Shown here piece after piece: positions 1 to 12,113 of a stretch of 64,000 nucleotides of DNA (its first letter is position 1; every line of letters begins with the position of its first letter). Where the stretch lies: NCBI GenBank assembly GCA_012064385.1, contig QRDG01000626.1, forward strand, positions 1 through 64,000. The letters run 5' to 3'. The notes under the pieces are model-generated. The model saw only the letters and a program-made list of their open reading frames with translations. It ran no database searches and was not told where the DNA came from. The translations under genes were made by a program, and so were the position numbers. The DNA comes from Puccinellia tenuiflora (taxonomy: Eukaryota > Streptophyta > Magnoliopsida > Poales > Poaceae).

Positions 1-69
1 GGGTTACTGTTCACTCACCTGTATATGTACTGGCTTTGGCCCTTTGGAATAGAAGTTCATTCCATAACA
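1..69 (+). repeat. 5' LTR, right-hand part
   Basis: Matches the last ~69 bases of the 3' LTR at 5077-5145 with a few changes, including a one-base and a two-base length difference in the Pu-rich stretch. It ends in CATAACA, directly before the primer-binding site. The first ~24 bases lie left of the window. Confidence 0.9.
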
Positions 70-81
70 TGGTATCAGAGC
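70..81 (+). other. Primer-binding site of the copia element
   Basis: TGGTATCAGAGC directly follows the 5' LTR. This is the usual plant copia primer site, complementary to the 3' end of initiator methionine tRNA. Confidence 0.9.
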
Positions 82-540
82 GACACGGTTAGCTCTCTCC
101 TCCCCGCACCCGTCGCCTGCCGCGCCGCTGCCGCCGTCGCCGGCCTGCAGCATCGCCGCCGCCGCTGCTGCTCTTCCGTTGCCGGCCTGCCGCGCCGCTG
201 CCGCCGCCGTCTCCGGCCTGCCGCGCCGCTGCCGCCGCCTCCGGCTTGCTCCGCTGCTCCCTGCCGCTGCTCCCTGCCGCCCCAGCTCGCCGCCGCCTCG
301 GCCTGATCCGCCCCGGCCTGCTCCGCCGCCGGCCGGCTCCGCCTCGGCCGGACCCGCACCGGCCTCCTCCGCCGCCGCCTCGGCCTGACCCGCCCCGGCC
401 TGCTCCGCCGCCGGCCGGCTCCGCCTCGGCCGGACCCGCACCGGCCTCCTCCGCCTCCGGCCTGACCCGCCGCCGGCTGCCTGCCGCCCCAGCTCGCCGC
501 CGGCAGCCTGGTGTCCTCGCCTCGCATCGCTCGTAGCGTG
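82..540 (+). repeat. GC-rich copia leader with 82-bp tandem duplication
   Basis: The untranslated leader is almost all C and G, with CGCC and GGCCTG runs. Two adjacent copies of an 82-bp unit occupy 296-377 and 378-459. Open frames on either strand here are a by-product of the stop-poor composition. The leader ends in a 21-base A run at 594-614, just before the gag start. Confidence 0.75.
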
Positions 541-628
541 CGGGACTGTGGGTCGGTCTCGATCTAGATCGGCCCTGCCTGAGAGTTGACTTCAAAAAAA
601 AAAAAAAAAAAAAATCAGAGAGCCCGCT

Positions 629-1645
629 ATGTCCTCTTCGGGCTATGTTGCTATTCCTCGGTGCTCTGTGATCTTTGATGGTACCAACTACGCCGAATTT
701 GTGGGCTTTATGCGTATTCACATGCGCGGCCTCTGCTGTGGGGTGTTCTCTCTGGCGAGGTCCCTGTCCGCCGTGCCCCGTTGCTCCTGTGGCTCCTACT
801 CCACCGGTGCCGCCTGTTCTTCTGCCGCTGATGCTTCTGAGGCTGATCGTGCTGCCGCCAAGGATGCTGATGATCTTGCAGTTGAAGCCTATGACCAGCA
901 GGTATCGGATTACTCGGCGTCTCTCTCTATTTATCGGGATGCTCTGTCTGTTTACACTCAGTGGTGCAATGATGATGCTCGTGCTGCTGCTGTCCTCACT
1001 GCTAGTGTTCTACCCCCAGTTTGCTTCTGAGTTTATGGGATTGGGCACTACTGTTGCGATGTGGACTTATCTTTGTCAGCGCTATCAGCCCTCTGGTGAT
1101 GCTCTCTACCTATCTGTGGTGCGTCAAGCATGATCTTCAGCAGGGTGACTCTACTGTTGACGAGTTCTATACACAGTGCTCTGCCATCTGGCGTCAGCTT
1201 GACTCCTGAGGACTGTTGTTTGTGGTACTTGTCGCTGCTGTCAGACAGTGAGGTCAGATTTGGAGTTTCAGCGCGTGTCCATGAGTTCTTGTCTCGCTGC
1301 GTACCGAGTTTGAGCCTAGGCGTGCACACTTGCTTGCCCGTGGTCGACGTGTTCCCATCTCAGAGGTACTTGCAGAGCTTCGCGCTGAGGAGACTCGCCT
1401 CCGTTCTGCTGGGAACTGGCTTTGGTCCCACTGTGGCTTGCCTACCACCCGCGCTCCGGGTGTCGTCTTTTCACCGCGGCTACCCACATCCTCACGGGGG
1501 TGGGCGGGCGGGTCCCCCTGCTGGGGGGGGGGGGGGGGGGTCGGCCATCGCTCTCACAATGTTTTCTGCGACATACTGCAAGAAGTCGGACCTCCAGATT
1601 CGGATTGTTTCAAGAAGCACGTGACATGGGTTCGCTCCACTCCTG
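629..1645 (+). pseudogene. Copia gag pseudogene
   Basis: An ATG at 629 opens a frame with the copia gag signature NYAEFVGFMRIHMRG (about residues 25-39). Coding continues in other frames: the mid-gag part is at 1021-1209 and 1330-1500, and a degenerate CCHC zinc knuckle is split over two frames at about 1565-1622. A G run near 1524-1541 interrupts the gene. It would normally form the particle coat and bind the element's RNA. At least three frameshifts prevent this. Confidence 0.8.
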
Positions 1646-4600
1646 CGGTTCGTGCGCTCCGTCTGCACAGTTCCTTCACTGCCCGGATATTGCCCAGCTC
1701 AAGCGTATGCTGGCCTTCCTCTGGCTCTTCTTCAACGGGCACCGTTGCCTCGCTGACTATCTTCCACTACTGCTACTATTCGCCACCACCGCCTACACAG
1801 TCGGTACATCTCCGTGGTTTCTGGATTCTTGAGCTTCCTTTCACAGTCTTCTGATTCTTCTGCTCTGTCGTCTCTTCGACCTATTGATTCTCCTATCATG
1901 TTCTGTACTTCCGATGCAACACCGCTTCTGTTGCTAGTAGTGGCACTCTTTCTACTTCGTCTTTCTCTGTTTCCTGATTGTTTCTCATGTTCCTCGTCTA
2001 TACCATGAATCTTCTCTGCTGCTCAACTTGCTGATTCTGGTTTGTCGTGTCATTCTTGATCCCGACTCTTGCTCTGTTCAGGATCGTTGCACCAAGGCTC
2101 TAGTTGGAGCGGCCCTCGGCGCCATGATGCTCAGGGCCTTTGGGAGGTTGGACTGGCTTCGCGTTCCTTCCGCTTGCCACCACACCCGCCAGTTCTCATG
2201 CTCTTGCTGCCTCCTCTTCGGCGTTCCTATCCAGGCAGTGGCATCATCGGACTAGGTCATATTTGTGGCTCTCGCTTGTCTTCTTTAGTGCGCCAAGGTG
2301 TTTTAGGGTCTGTCTCTGTGATGTTTTCTTACATGTAATGGTTGTAGACTTGGCAAGCAGACTCAGTTACCCTATCCTACTAGTGAGTCAGTCTCTCACG
2401 TCCTTTCGACTTAGTACATTCTTGAGTATGGGGTCCTGCTCCTTTGATTCGAAAGGGGGTCATCGCTACTATGTTCTATTTATTGATGACTTCTCTCGCT
2501 ATACTTGGCTCTATTTGATGAAATCTCGCAGTGAGGTTCTCTCCATATACAAGCGATTTGCTGCCATGGTCACACCCAGTTTTCCACGCCCATCCGTGTT
2601 TTTTCGTGCGGACTCGGCTGGGTGAGTATAATCTCCCGCATGTTGCGTGGTTTCCTTGCCGAGCAGGGGTACTCTTGCCCAGTTCTCTTGTCCTGGTGCC
2701 CATGCTCAGAATGGTGTTGCTGAGCGCAAGCATCGCCACCTGCTTGAGACAACTCGTGCGATGATGATCGCCGCCTCTCTTCCTCCCCACTTTTGGGCTG
2801 AGGCTATTTCCACGTCCACCTATCTTAATCAAACATCCAGCCTTCGGCTGGCCTTACAGGGGTGGTATTCCTATGGAGCGTCTCTCGGGTCATTCTCCTG
2901 ACTACTCCGCTCTTCGTCTGTTTGTGGGTGTGTGTGCTATGTTCTTCTTGCTCCGCTGTGATACGCACCATAACTAATCTGGCTCAGCTGGTTGAGTGTT
3001 GTCTTTCTCGGGGTACAGTGATGAGCCACAAGGGTTACCGAGTTGGGATCTCGTTGGCGTCGTCGATGAGTGATGTCCACGATGATGTGACTTTTGATGA
3101 GTCTCGTACTAACTATACGCGTCACTACCACCTCCCCTGTTCAGTTGACGATCTCTCCTTCCTTATACTCCCCGACACATCTCCCTCTGTGCCTACCGTT
3201 ACTCCTCCCCCTCCACCTCGTTCGAGTCCCACGGTTTCTGATACACCTCCGACACCACCCTCCCCTCCTTCTTCCTATCCTCCCTCGTCACCTGCCTCTC
3301 CACTACCGCTCGGCGTGTCCTCCCCTTTCCACCCTTTCCTCTCCACTACATCGTCGTCCTCGTGTTGTGGATGGTTCCTCTGACATACCCTCTACTTCCG
3401 GAGCTCCACCTTCCCCGTCTTACACCGGTTCATTAACCTTCGTTCTCGTCCTTCCTTACGGTCTCCTGCTCGCTATTCTCCTTCCCAGTACCGGCCTTTC
3501 TGCTGCTGTTGAGCCCACTTCCTATCGGGATGCCATGGCTCAGTATGAATGGCAGCTTGCGATGGCCGAGGAGATTGCTGCACTTGAGCGCACTGGCACA
3601 TGGGATCTTGTTTTCTCCTCCTCCCGGTGTTCGCACCCATCACTTGCAAGTGGGTCTATAAGATCAAGACTCGCTCCGATGGTTCTCTTGAGCGGTACAA
3701 AGCTCGTCTTGTGGCTCGTGGTTTTCAGCAGGAGCAGGGACGCGATTATGATGAGACATTCGCTCCTGTTGCCCACATGACCACTGTTCGCACTCTTCTC
3801 GCTGTGGCTTCTGTTCGTCATTGGTCTGTGTCTCAGCTTGACGTCCAGAATGCCTTTCTCAATGGTGAGTTGCGTGAGGAGGTTTATATGCAGCCACCAC
3901 CGGGGTACTCTGTTCCTGATGGTATGGTTTGCCGTCTTCGGCGCTCTCTCTATGGCCTTAAACAAGCCCCTCGCGCCTGGTTTGAGCGTTTCGCTTCTGG
4001 TGGTGACTGCCGCTGGTTTCGTGCCTAGCGACCATGATCCTGCGCTGTTTGTCCACAACCTCACCTCGTGGTCGGACGCTCCTACTCTTATATGTTGATG
4101 ACATGATCATTACTGGCGATGACTCTGAGTATATTGCCTTTGTTAAGGCTCGCCTCCGTGAGCAGTTCCTGATGTCAGATCTTGGTCCTCTTCGCTATTT
4201 TCTTGGGATTGAGGTTTCTTCGACTTCTGATGGCTTCTACATCTCTCAAGAAAAATATATTCAGGATCTTCTTGCTCGCGCCGCTCTTGGTGATGAGTGC
4301 ACTGCTGAGACTCCTATGGAGCTCAATGTTCAGCTTCGTGCTACCGATGGTGATCCCCTCACAGACCCGACACGCTATCGCCATCTTGTTGGGAGTCTTG
4401 TCTACCTGGCTGTCACTCGTCCAGACATATCATACCCTGTCCACATTTCTGAGTCAGTTCGTATCTGCTCCAGTTCTGTCCACTATAGTCCACCTTCTCC
4501 GTGTTCTACGATATCTTCGTGGCACGATCTCTCGCCGCCTTTTCTTTCCTCGCTCCAGCTCTCTCCAGCTCCAGGGCCTACTCTGATGCTACGTGGGCAA

Positions 4601-5030
4601 GTGATCCCTCTGATCGCGCTCGCTGTCTGCCTATTGTGTTTTCTTGGAGGATCTCTCATTGCCTGGAAGACGAAGAAACAGAAGGCAGTTTCCCGCTCCA
4701 GTGCAGAGGCTGAGTTGCGAGCGATGGCTATGTTGACGGCTGAGGTGACCTGGTTGCGATGGTTGCTAGCAGACTTTGGTGTTTCTGCTGCTGCACCGAC
4801 TTCTCTATTGTCAGACAGTACCGGTTGCCATCAGCATTGCGCGTGATCCAGTGAAGCATGAGCTCACCAAGCACATCGGCGTGGATGCCTCCTTTGTGCG
4901 TGCGGCTGTGCAGGATCAGATTCTTGCTCTTCACTATGTGCCCTCCGAGTTACAGCTGCGGATTTCTTCACGAAGGCACAGGCTCGAGCGCAGCATGGGT
5001 TCTTCCTCTCCAAACTCAGTGTTGTTGACC
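1646..5030 (+). pseudogene. Copia pol pseudogene (protease, integrase, RT, RNase H)
   Basis: The protease start WFLDS is read at about 1814-1831 and is followed at once by TGA. The integrase core is seen at about 2455-2860 (YYVLFIDDFSRYTWLY, then AHAQNGVAERKHR and PHFWAEA). The reverse transcriptase is seen at 3630-4330 in two frames ([30 protein letters not shown], then YVDDMIITG and FLGIEV). RNase H is at about 4400-4990 (SRSSAEAELRAMA, HIGVDASF). Domain order is INT before RT, which defines copia. Multiple frameshifts and stops make it non-functional. Low-complexity Ser/Pro coding between integrase and RT (3170-3400) is typical of the family's variable linker. Confidence 0.88.
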
Positions 5031-5041
5031 CACCATGAGTT

Positions 5042-5145
5042 TGATGGGGGGTGTTAGATGTGTAGAGATTATAGGGTTACTGTTCACTCACCTGTATATA
5101 TACTGGCTTTGGCCCCTTTGGAATAGAAGAGTTCATTCCATAACA
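5042..5145 (+). repeat. Polypurine tract and 94-bp 3' LTR
   Basis: A purine tract (gatgggggg) ends at 5051. The LTR runs from TGTTAG at 5052 to CATAACA at 5145 and matches 1-69 over its right part. The LTR holds GTATATATACTGG, a possible TATA region. Confidence 0.85.
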
Positions 5146-6189
5146 GTCAGTTCACATGCGGTTTGTAGCAATGCTTTAGTAGTATACTATCTCGCAACTG
5201 GTGTAGTAACAATAGTCTAGCAGCTAAACAGGGGCAATAATTAATCACTGCTTTATGTACTGAAGAGGATCGATAACCAACGGAGTTGAGTGAGAGAGGA
5301 TGTCTGACCTTTGTTGGAAGTTTGAACAACGACCACTCGACGGCGTACATCGGCCTGGGGCATATCCACGGGTGGAAAAGAAATGACCATATTCCTGACT
5401 TGACTTGTTGCTCAACACACTGCATGCGCATCCCTCGATTGAGGTATCAGGTGATGCAACTGCAACTGCTGCACGAGAGACGACTGCAAGTTGGAAGCTG
5501 CCGTTTTAGGCGTCCGTCCACAACGCACGCTTTTCTAGCGATCCATGGTGACCGACGGAAGAGAGGAAACCTGTTGTGGCATTCGTCGAACAGCTGAGCT
5601 GCCATCGGCGACGAGAGGGATGAGGAGCCGAGCGCAGAACGGAGCGCGCAGATGGATGGAAGAGAGGTAGTAACTAATGGCCCGACGGGAGGCAGGGAGT
5701 AGGGAACTGCGTCGATCGGCAATGGGGAAAGGGAGACGAATGATGCCGGCGACGAGGAGGAAGCCAGCCAAATTTTCCGGTGTGCTGCCTCTCGGGTCCC
5801 TTAGCAGGAGATCCCACGTGTCCCGTAACCCCCTCCCTATGTAAATTAAATTGAGAAGACATGAATGAATTTGGCATACTTGTCGCTTAAATGAATTGTA
5901 GGAGCAACATAATATTTTTTCGGAATAATTGTGTCTATGTTATAGTTGTCGTATAAACAAAATTCTTATAGTCTGTGTAAACACTCTTTTATGAAACTAA
6001 TTTCGAAGTAGACCATATAAAAAAATTACTTTGATCCAGGTGCTACAAACCACATATACTCTATAAGAAAAGTCTCTAGAAAATGTTCCAAAATTCATAC
6101 AAAATTCCTTTGAACCAAACGTGCCATTTGGATGCAAATTATTTTACGATTTTCTGTTACAAAAATTCTAGCAGAGATGAAGAACCATA
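5146..6189. other. Intergenic DNA, no gene recognised
   Basis: 5300-5830 is moderately GC-rich and has several short overlapping minus-strand ORFs without recognisable motifs. From 5830 the sequence becomes AT-rich. I see no convincing coding or RNA gene. Confidence 0.6.
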
Positions 6190-6600
6190 CACGGGTGCGG
6201 CGGTATGGAGGCTGAGCTGCATGGAGCTCGTTATTTCAAACATCCAAAATTCGTATTTTAAAGTTTTTAATTTTTTTTTGAAAAAACATGTACATGTAGA
6301 TAATAATATAATCTGCAGGTGTGCAAAATTCAATCCCAAATTCGTTGTATTTTGTCCCAGGTAAAAAGGACAAATATTTAGATCTGGATCGGTAGACGGT
6401 GCCCAGTTTCATGAAATTTTGCCAAATTTGTCGTTATTATGTAGTTTAAAATAATATGAGTTTTGCATTGAAAATTTTCTCAGTTATAAATATCGACATA
6501 ATATACATCTAAAATTTTTGTTTCGAAATTTTTGATACATAAAAATACAGGTTTAATTTTTTTTAGAATACCGAGCTCCATGAAGCTCGACCCCCAAAAT
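6190..6600. mobile_element. MITE-like element with GAGCTNCATGGAGCTCG inverted ends
   Basis: The left end (gaggctgagctgcatggag at about 6206-6225) and the reverse complement of the right end (about 6571-6596) share about 30 bases built around the palindrome CATGGAGCTC. The A/T-rich interior has no coding capacity. Such ends are common in grass non-autonomous DNA elements. Borders and target duplication are not resolved. Confidence 0.5.
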
Positions 6601-8766
6601 GGACTTTCTAAATCATACACTCCATACTATTTTGCGCCGACTATGAGGCCCGACGTGGCGATAGCCAACGTTGATGGTCACCTCGTCACCCATGGGGCAT
6701 AAATCAATGATCTCGAAATTATCAATTCTCGGGGTCGGCTTTAGCGGCTCCCACGACCTACGCCACCTTTCAGAATCGCACCTGAAATACTACCACTCTC
6801 TCTTGAATTGCAACGCCGCACGGCTCAATTTCCCACACCCCATGCTACACGGGACAACTATCCACCTACCATGGCTGCCCCACAAAACACTGGATTGATG
6901 GGATATAGGCACTCAACAAACATTCCATGTGTATATTACCCGAGGACACCAGGATTACCGGTTACCAAGAAATACCAGTATTGGGTATTTTACTGTCTGA
7001 ATTAGAAAAATACAAAAACACAACAATTCATTCTAGGGTTTCAAAAAATCACCCGTTTGTAAGCCCACCGATGGAGCTTAACAGTTTTGCAGAAAGCACT
7101 AGTTGGCTGGTTTAGTCGTGCTAACGTTGTTTCTGATTAGTGGGATCCTCTGTATTTGATGACGTTGAACCAAACGTTCACATTATCTTTGCCTGAGACA
7201 TTACACTAGGCATAGGGCCCACCTCCTTCTCTCTTGTGCATTGTGTCGCGCATACGCCGACTGGCCCTTCATCTCGCATCTATCCCTGAAGTTAGCGCAA
7301 CCAATGAATTTAATGGAAGAGAAACAAGAATTAATAAGATAGAACGCAAGAGATAGTAAATAGTATGGAAATACTAAATTCTTACAATTTAAAGAAATGC
7401 AGTAGGGGAAGCCCCTACAATGAATTAGTTAGGGTTCGGAATAACTTTTTCCGATTTGGTTTTTATCCATAGTGTGAGTTGCCATGTTTTCATGGAAAAA
7501 AGCAACTCAAATTTTTCCAATGAATTAGATAGGGTTTAGATTTTGTATTTTGAGAGGTATAGCATACCATAGCATCTATTTATAGCGACAAAGCCAAATT
7601 CCAAACTTAGCCCCATATGTATTTCAACTTTAGATTACGTGTGCGAGGACTTCTAACATAGTCAGGCTCAAAACTATTTCTCTCAAATTGTAGTACATAC
7701 TAACAACCTTTAATAGTATCTTTGTTAATTGCAATTATGACCATCGGCAATCAACCCCACTGTTAGATGTTTGTACTGGAAATACAATACAAACAAAAAG
7801 CTTTGACCTTGTGACAAACACACAAATTCTCTTTGACCCAATTTGATACCTTTGTTTGAAATGGTGAACCGGCATATTGCCATGAGCTATAGTGTTCGGT
7901 TTAAAATATGTAGTTATTTTGAGACTACTGATTATTTGTTAAATCAAATAAGATATAAATTTTTGTTTATAAATTTCCATACAGTGTTGAACTCTAGTGA
8001 AAAGAAATTATTCAAAACCCTTTCATCCTAAAATGTGAGAAGTAGTTTTAAGAAAAATAGTATTCAAGTTGACGTGTCCCAAAGCCTTAACTCTCTACGC
8101 TTGCTGGTGGAGGCTAAGGTTTAGCAAAACATATATGTAAACCTACTTTGTTTGATATAGTCTAGATGGAATTAGTGATTTACTATTCAGATTGGACATG
8201 CACAAAAAATAGAACAACACATAAGATAAGCTATTTAATATTTTATTTTTGCATTTTCATTATTTTTAATATTTGTGCACTTTTTAACTAATTTTATTTC
8301 ATTCTCTTTTATGGGTACCTTTATTTTTTATAATTTAATTTACCTTTTTTTACCATTATTTTCTTTTTCTTTAATTTCTCCTTGGTTAGAAATTGATGTT
8401 TTATTTCTTTTAGTTTTCTTTAGTTTTTCATGTGTCTAACTAATACATAATTAAGTGATGGTGTTTTACATAAAATTAAGGTGATGGTCTTTTCCACCAG
8501 CCCATTTACATTTTTATAAAATATGATGCTTTGTTCGTGTAACGAGAACCATTTTTAATGTGATATGTGAACATTTCCTAGAAAATAGGTGAATACACCA
8601 TGAGTGACGAGTCACTATAAATATTTCCATGAAAACCACATTTTGAACTAGTGTGCAAAATTTATTTGTCATGCATGAACATGTCTCATAGATGATAGTG
8701 AACATTATTTGTTGAAACAAGGATTGAAAGTTAAGCCAATATCCCGTCAACATACATGGACACTAA
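6601..8766. other. Intergenic AT-rich DNA, nothing recognised
   Basis: This stretch has no ORF with recognisable motifs on either strand and no clear repeats. Short ORFs (6671-6898, 7843-8031) look random. Confidence 0.6.
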
Positions 8767-9342
8767 GGGTGTGTTTAGTAGCCCGGCTCCTCCTAGAGAT
8801 CCTCACCTCAAGCCAGTTTTGGTGTTTGGTACTTGGTAGCCTGGTTCAGTCATCTGGGCAAGCTACCTCCTCTGGCCGAGCTACCTCCTCCGACGGCCAA
8901 GCTGCGCCCAGCCGCGTCGAGCTACCTCCTCCGGACGAGCTCAGTGAAGCCCTAAGACCCGATTGCTTTTTAAAATTCTTTTCAGGGATCTGTGTATAAA
9001 TATTTGGATCTGTTTGTAATTTAAATTTCTAGACCTAGAGGACCTATAAGTAAAAACTGTGATATGATATTTAAATCCTAAGATCGGCTCTAGATTACAA
9101 ATTAATTTAATTCAACCACATAATACAAATATTATTTTAATATTATTTACAAACCGTTGGAATGGTGAAATGACTCAGCATGTACCAATGCGTACAAGCC
9201 ACCAAACAACGTCTCATCTAAGCCTAGCTCAACACATACAAACCATCAAACACACGACAACATCTTAGTCTAGCATGTATAAGACCAGCCTGTCTCACTT
9301 GGGAAACCGATGCCAGAGTGACACAGACTACCAAACACACCC
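8767..9342. mobile_element. Harbinger/Tourist-type non-autonomous DNA transposon
   Basis: The element starts GGGTGTGTTTAGTAG and ends CTACCAAACACACCC, which are imperfect inverted repeats of each other. It is flanked on both sides by the trinucleotide TAA (8764-8766 and 9343-9345), the TWA-type target duplication of PIF/Harbinger elements. At 576 bp it has no transposase. Confidence 0.85.
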
Positions 9343-9345
9343 TAA

Positions 9346-9935
9346 CAGAACGCACATGAACATTCTATTCGACCATATTCCGTGTCCCTGCCTTCGCCAG
9401 CAGCTAGGCCGGCACCGTCTTTGACACCAACCTCGGTGAGCTTGCCAAGCGAGATGATGCTACGTACCTTGTGTTCCCCATTGCTGCACTCGGACAGAAC
9501 TGAGCCACGGCCTTGTATGTCCACCAGAAACCCACCCAGCTCCAAATTTGACCGCATCTTCTTCTGCTCTCGTCAATGGAGTCAAGACGAGATATGGTTG
9601 TTCCCGGTTATATGGTTGCTATATATCCAGAATCAAGGAAGGAACCAACAACCATTGAACCCAGCCATTGGGACGACGGTCTCAGCATCGTGCACGCATT
9701 GGTCGCATCCTCGGCGTGCATCGTAGCGATCGAGCACCCCTTCCGGGCTTACGGTGCCTCCTTGCAGGCTTACGGCCGGCCCAATGAACAGTCCAGGGAT
9801 ACCATGCATAGTGGTGACACTTGCCCTTTTTGGGATTTTGCACCGGGGTCGCCTCCGTCGGCACCGATGATGCTTCAACTGCTAGAGTTTCTCTTGCCAT
9901 TTTCCCACGACTTGTCGATCGCCGCACCTAGACCA
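9346..9935 (-). pseudogene. Fragment of a copia gag-protease region, antisense
   Basis: On the minus strand, 9557-9366 reads VDIQGRGSVLSECSNGEHKV, then ISLGKLTEVGV. This is the typical stretch just after the copia protease active site. Further upstream (about 9900-9780) are a degraded zinc-knuckle remnant (KGKCHH) and the following basic region. Several frameshifts separate the parts. No LTRs are visible near it. The Harbinger element lies directly at its truncated end. Confidence 0.6.
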
Positions 9936-9969
9936 GTCATTTTTTTTTCTTTCCTTTTCATGCAATCTA

Positions 9970-10052
9970 CTGCAACCTATGTTCCATAATATAAGACGTT
10001 TTAGCAAGCTAGTTTAGCTTATTAAACGTCTTACATTATGGAACGGAGGGAG
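9970..10052. mobile_element. Stowaway MITE (Tc1/mariner), one end eroded
   Basis: A near-perfect hairpin: GTTCCATAATATAAGACG is repeated inverted with a short loop, and the right end is the canonical GGAACGGAGGGAG followed by TA. The left end has lost the CTCCCTCC consensus but is preceded by TA at 9968-9969. Confidence 0.85.
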
Positions 10053-10860
10053 TACTGTTTATAGTTTATTTTTATATAACTACATGCTAGAGTGGAGTAG
10101 AAAATAAATTTCTAAATTCCCAGCCGCCACTAATTAAGAAAGTTTTAAGTCGCTATTCATGGCTAGGCTCCTTAAGTTAAGAGGAACCCTTTTCACTAAT
10201 CGCGACAACACTTTTTTTTATCTTATCCGAATAAGTGTTTGACATATATGAACATTTGCACAACCATTTTTTTTTGGGAGTGACTATTGAACAGCTAGCT
10301 GTTTCTCTAATTAGAAACAGACACATTTTTTAAACCAATAAGAACCCGACAGCTGGAGAAGAGAAATAGAAAAACTGTCTGTTTTCCTAATTCCGAAACA
10401 GACAGATTTTTTAGCAGCCCATTTCATTGAGTTGTCATCTTTTACTTCCGCCCGCAGCCCAATTTATTATTTCCCTCAGTTGTCCAAATAGAAAGCCCGA
10501 CAGAACAAGTCTAGCAGCCCAGCAAAAAGCCTAAAAAACGCCCATCAAAAAACAAGTCATCTTCTCCAGCAAAGAAAGAACGGCACCTACCCCCAAGCCC
10601 CGACCTGCAGCTGCTTCTCCCCTCCCACGATCTCCAGTCCTTGCCTATTGAGGACAGATACGAGTTGATCTCCAACACAAGAAACACACAAAAGGACAAT
10701 TAGAGAGAGGGAGCTCAGATCTAGTGATGGAACAACCAGAAAAGAGCAAGCAAATGCCGTACCTGAAAATGAAGAAATTCTGGAATCCCAGGTATTCTAC
10801 TGAATAAAATCTAGTCTTCCCTCTTATTCCATGTACTGAGTGCAAAACCTACAAAATACT
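10053..10860. other. AT-rich region with two CTGTTTCTNNAATTNNGAAACAG palindromes
   Basis: Palindromic motifs occur at about 10298-10320 and 10378-10402. A related motif lies at 17844-17876, on the far side of the candidate gene and LINE. On the minus strand, 10580-10640 contains a possible exon with AG and GTAGGT borders, but it is not linked to the confident exons. Confidence 0.35.
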
Positions 10861-11345
10861 AATAAAGACTGAAAAGGAGGAACTGAGATACTAAGAAAAC
10901 GATGAAGTGGAAAACTGAGATACTAAGCAAATGATGAACTGAAACTGACCAAGACACCAAGAACGATAAGACAATTATATAACTGAAAAACAATGAAATA
11001 CTAAGAAAGAGAGACCAAGACAATAAAGACTGAAAATGAGGAACTGAGATACTAAGAAAACGATGAAATGGAAAACTGAGATACTAAGCAAATGATGAAC
11101 TGAAACTGACCGAGACACCAAGAACGATAAGACAATTATATAACTGAAAAACAAGGAAATACTAAGAAAGAGAGACCAAGAACAATAAAGACTGAAAATG
11201 AGGAACTGAGATGCTAAGAAAACGATGAAGTGAAAAACTGAGATACTAAGCAAATGATGAAGTGAAACTTACCGAGACACCAAGAACAATAAGACAATTA
11301 TATAACTGAAAAACAATAAGACTAAGAGAATAAAAAGCTGAAAGA
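10861..11345. repeat. 161-162 bp tandem repeat, three copies
   Basis: The unit beginning AATAAAGACTGAAAA is found at 10861, 11022 and 11184. Within each copy the phrase AACTGAGATACTAAG recurs twice. Copies are nearly identical, so the duplication looks recent. The neighbouring DNA to about 12800 is built of looser GAAACTGAGA-like words. Confidence 0.85.
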
Positions 11346-12113
11346 AATAACTTAGAGACTGAGGTACTAATGAATATGATTAACTGAATTAGTGAGAAAC
11401 TTAGCAAAATACTAAAATTCAAAACTGAGAAAAATGACTGAAGATAAGAAAACTAAAAGAGGTGATCGAGAAAATGAGAATAATGAAACTTAGAGACTGA
11501 GATACTAATGAATAAGACTGAGAATGACAAAGAGCCCATTGTGTAAATCTCCCCCATAAAAAAACCCTTTATCATCTGCCACATGCACCAAAAGAATTCG
11601 TATTATGCTGTCAGTAAGAATAAAGTAAACAACAAATAATACTACAGTTAAATTTGAATCTTCATTTCTTGTGTGAGAATAAGAATGGAGGGATTAGACT
11701 AAAAAACAGAGTAATATACCAACAAAAGGTACTGATTCAGTTGAAAAAAAACAGTAGCATTGACCAGGAGCAAGCAAATCAAAATTGAAGAAAGAAAAGA
11801 TCAAACAAAATAATACTACAGTTAAGTTTCATTGTACTAGCAAGATACAGCCGCTGGTACACTGATCTTGCTCCACCGTTGTTTAATACTAATATCTAAA
11901 AAGAAAAATAACAAATTGATGACTGAAGAAAAAAACGAGAAACCGAATGCACAAACACCTAACAAAAGGGAATACTTAGCAACTCATAGAAACTCAACTG
12001 AAGACTGGAAAATGAGTTCACTAGAAATGAGAGAAAATTGAAGAACAATGATGCAAAATAAAGAAGAAATGACTGAGTAACTTAATAAGTTAGCACTTAC
12101 GAAACTAACTTAC

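Larger units (their letters stand above)
1..5145 (+). mobile_element. Ty1/copia LTR retrotransposon, decayed, left end cut by window
   Basis: A copia-order element: LTR remnant, primer-binding site, gag, protease, integrase, reverse transcriptase, RNase H, polypurine tract, LTR. Reading frames shift repeatedly and the protease motif is followed by a stop, so it cannot make its own proteins. The 3' LTR is very short (94 bp), unlike the several hundred bp of most grass copia elements. Five bases after the 3' LTR (gtcag) would be the target duplication, but the left flank is outside the window, so this cannot be tested. Confidence 0.93.

Noticed and set aside
4..721. Long Arg/Gly/Ala-rich ORFs on both strands in the copia leader
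   Set aside because: They arise from a CGCC-rich sequence without stops and contain no domain. The copia gag starts only at 629.
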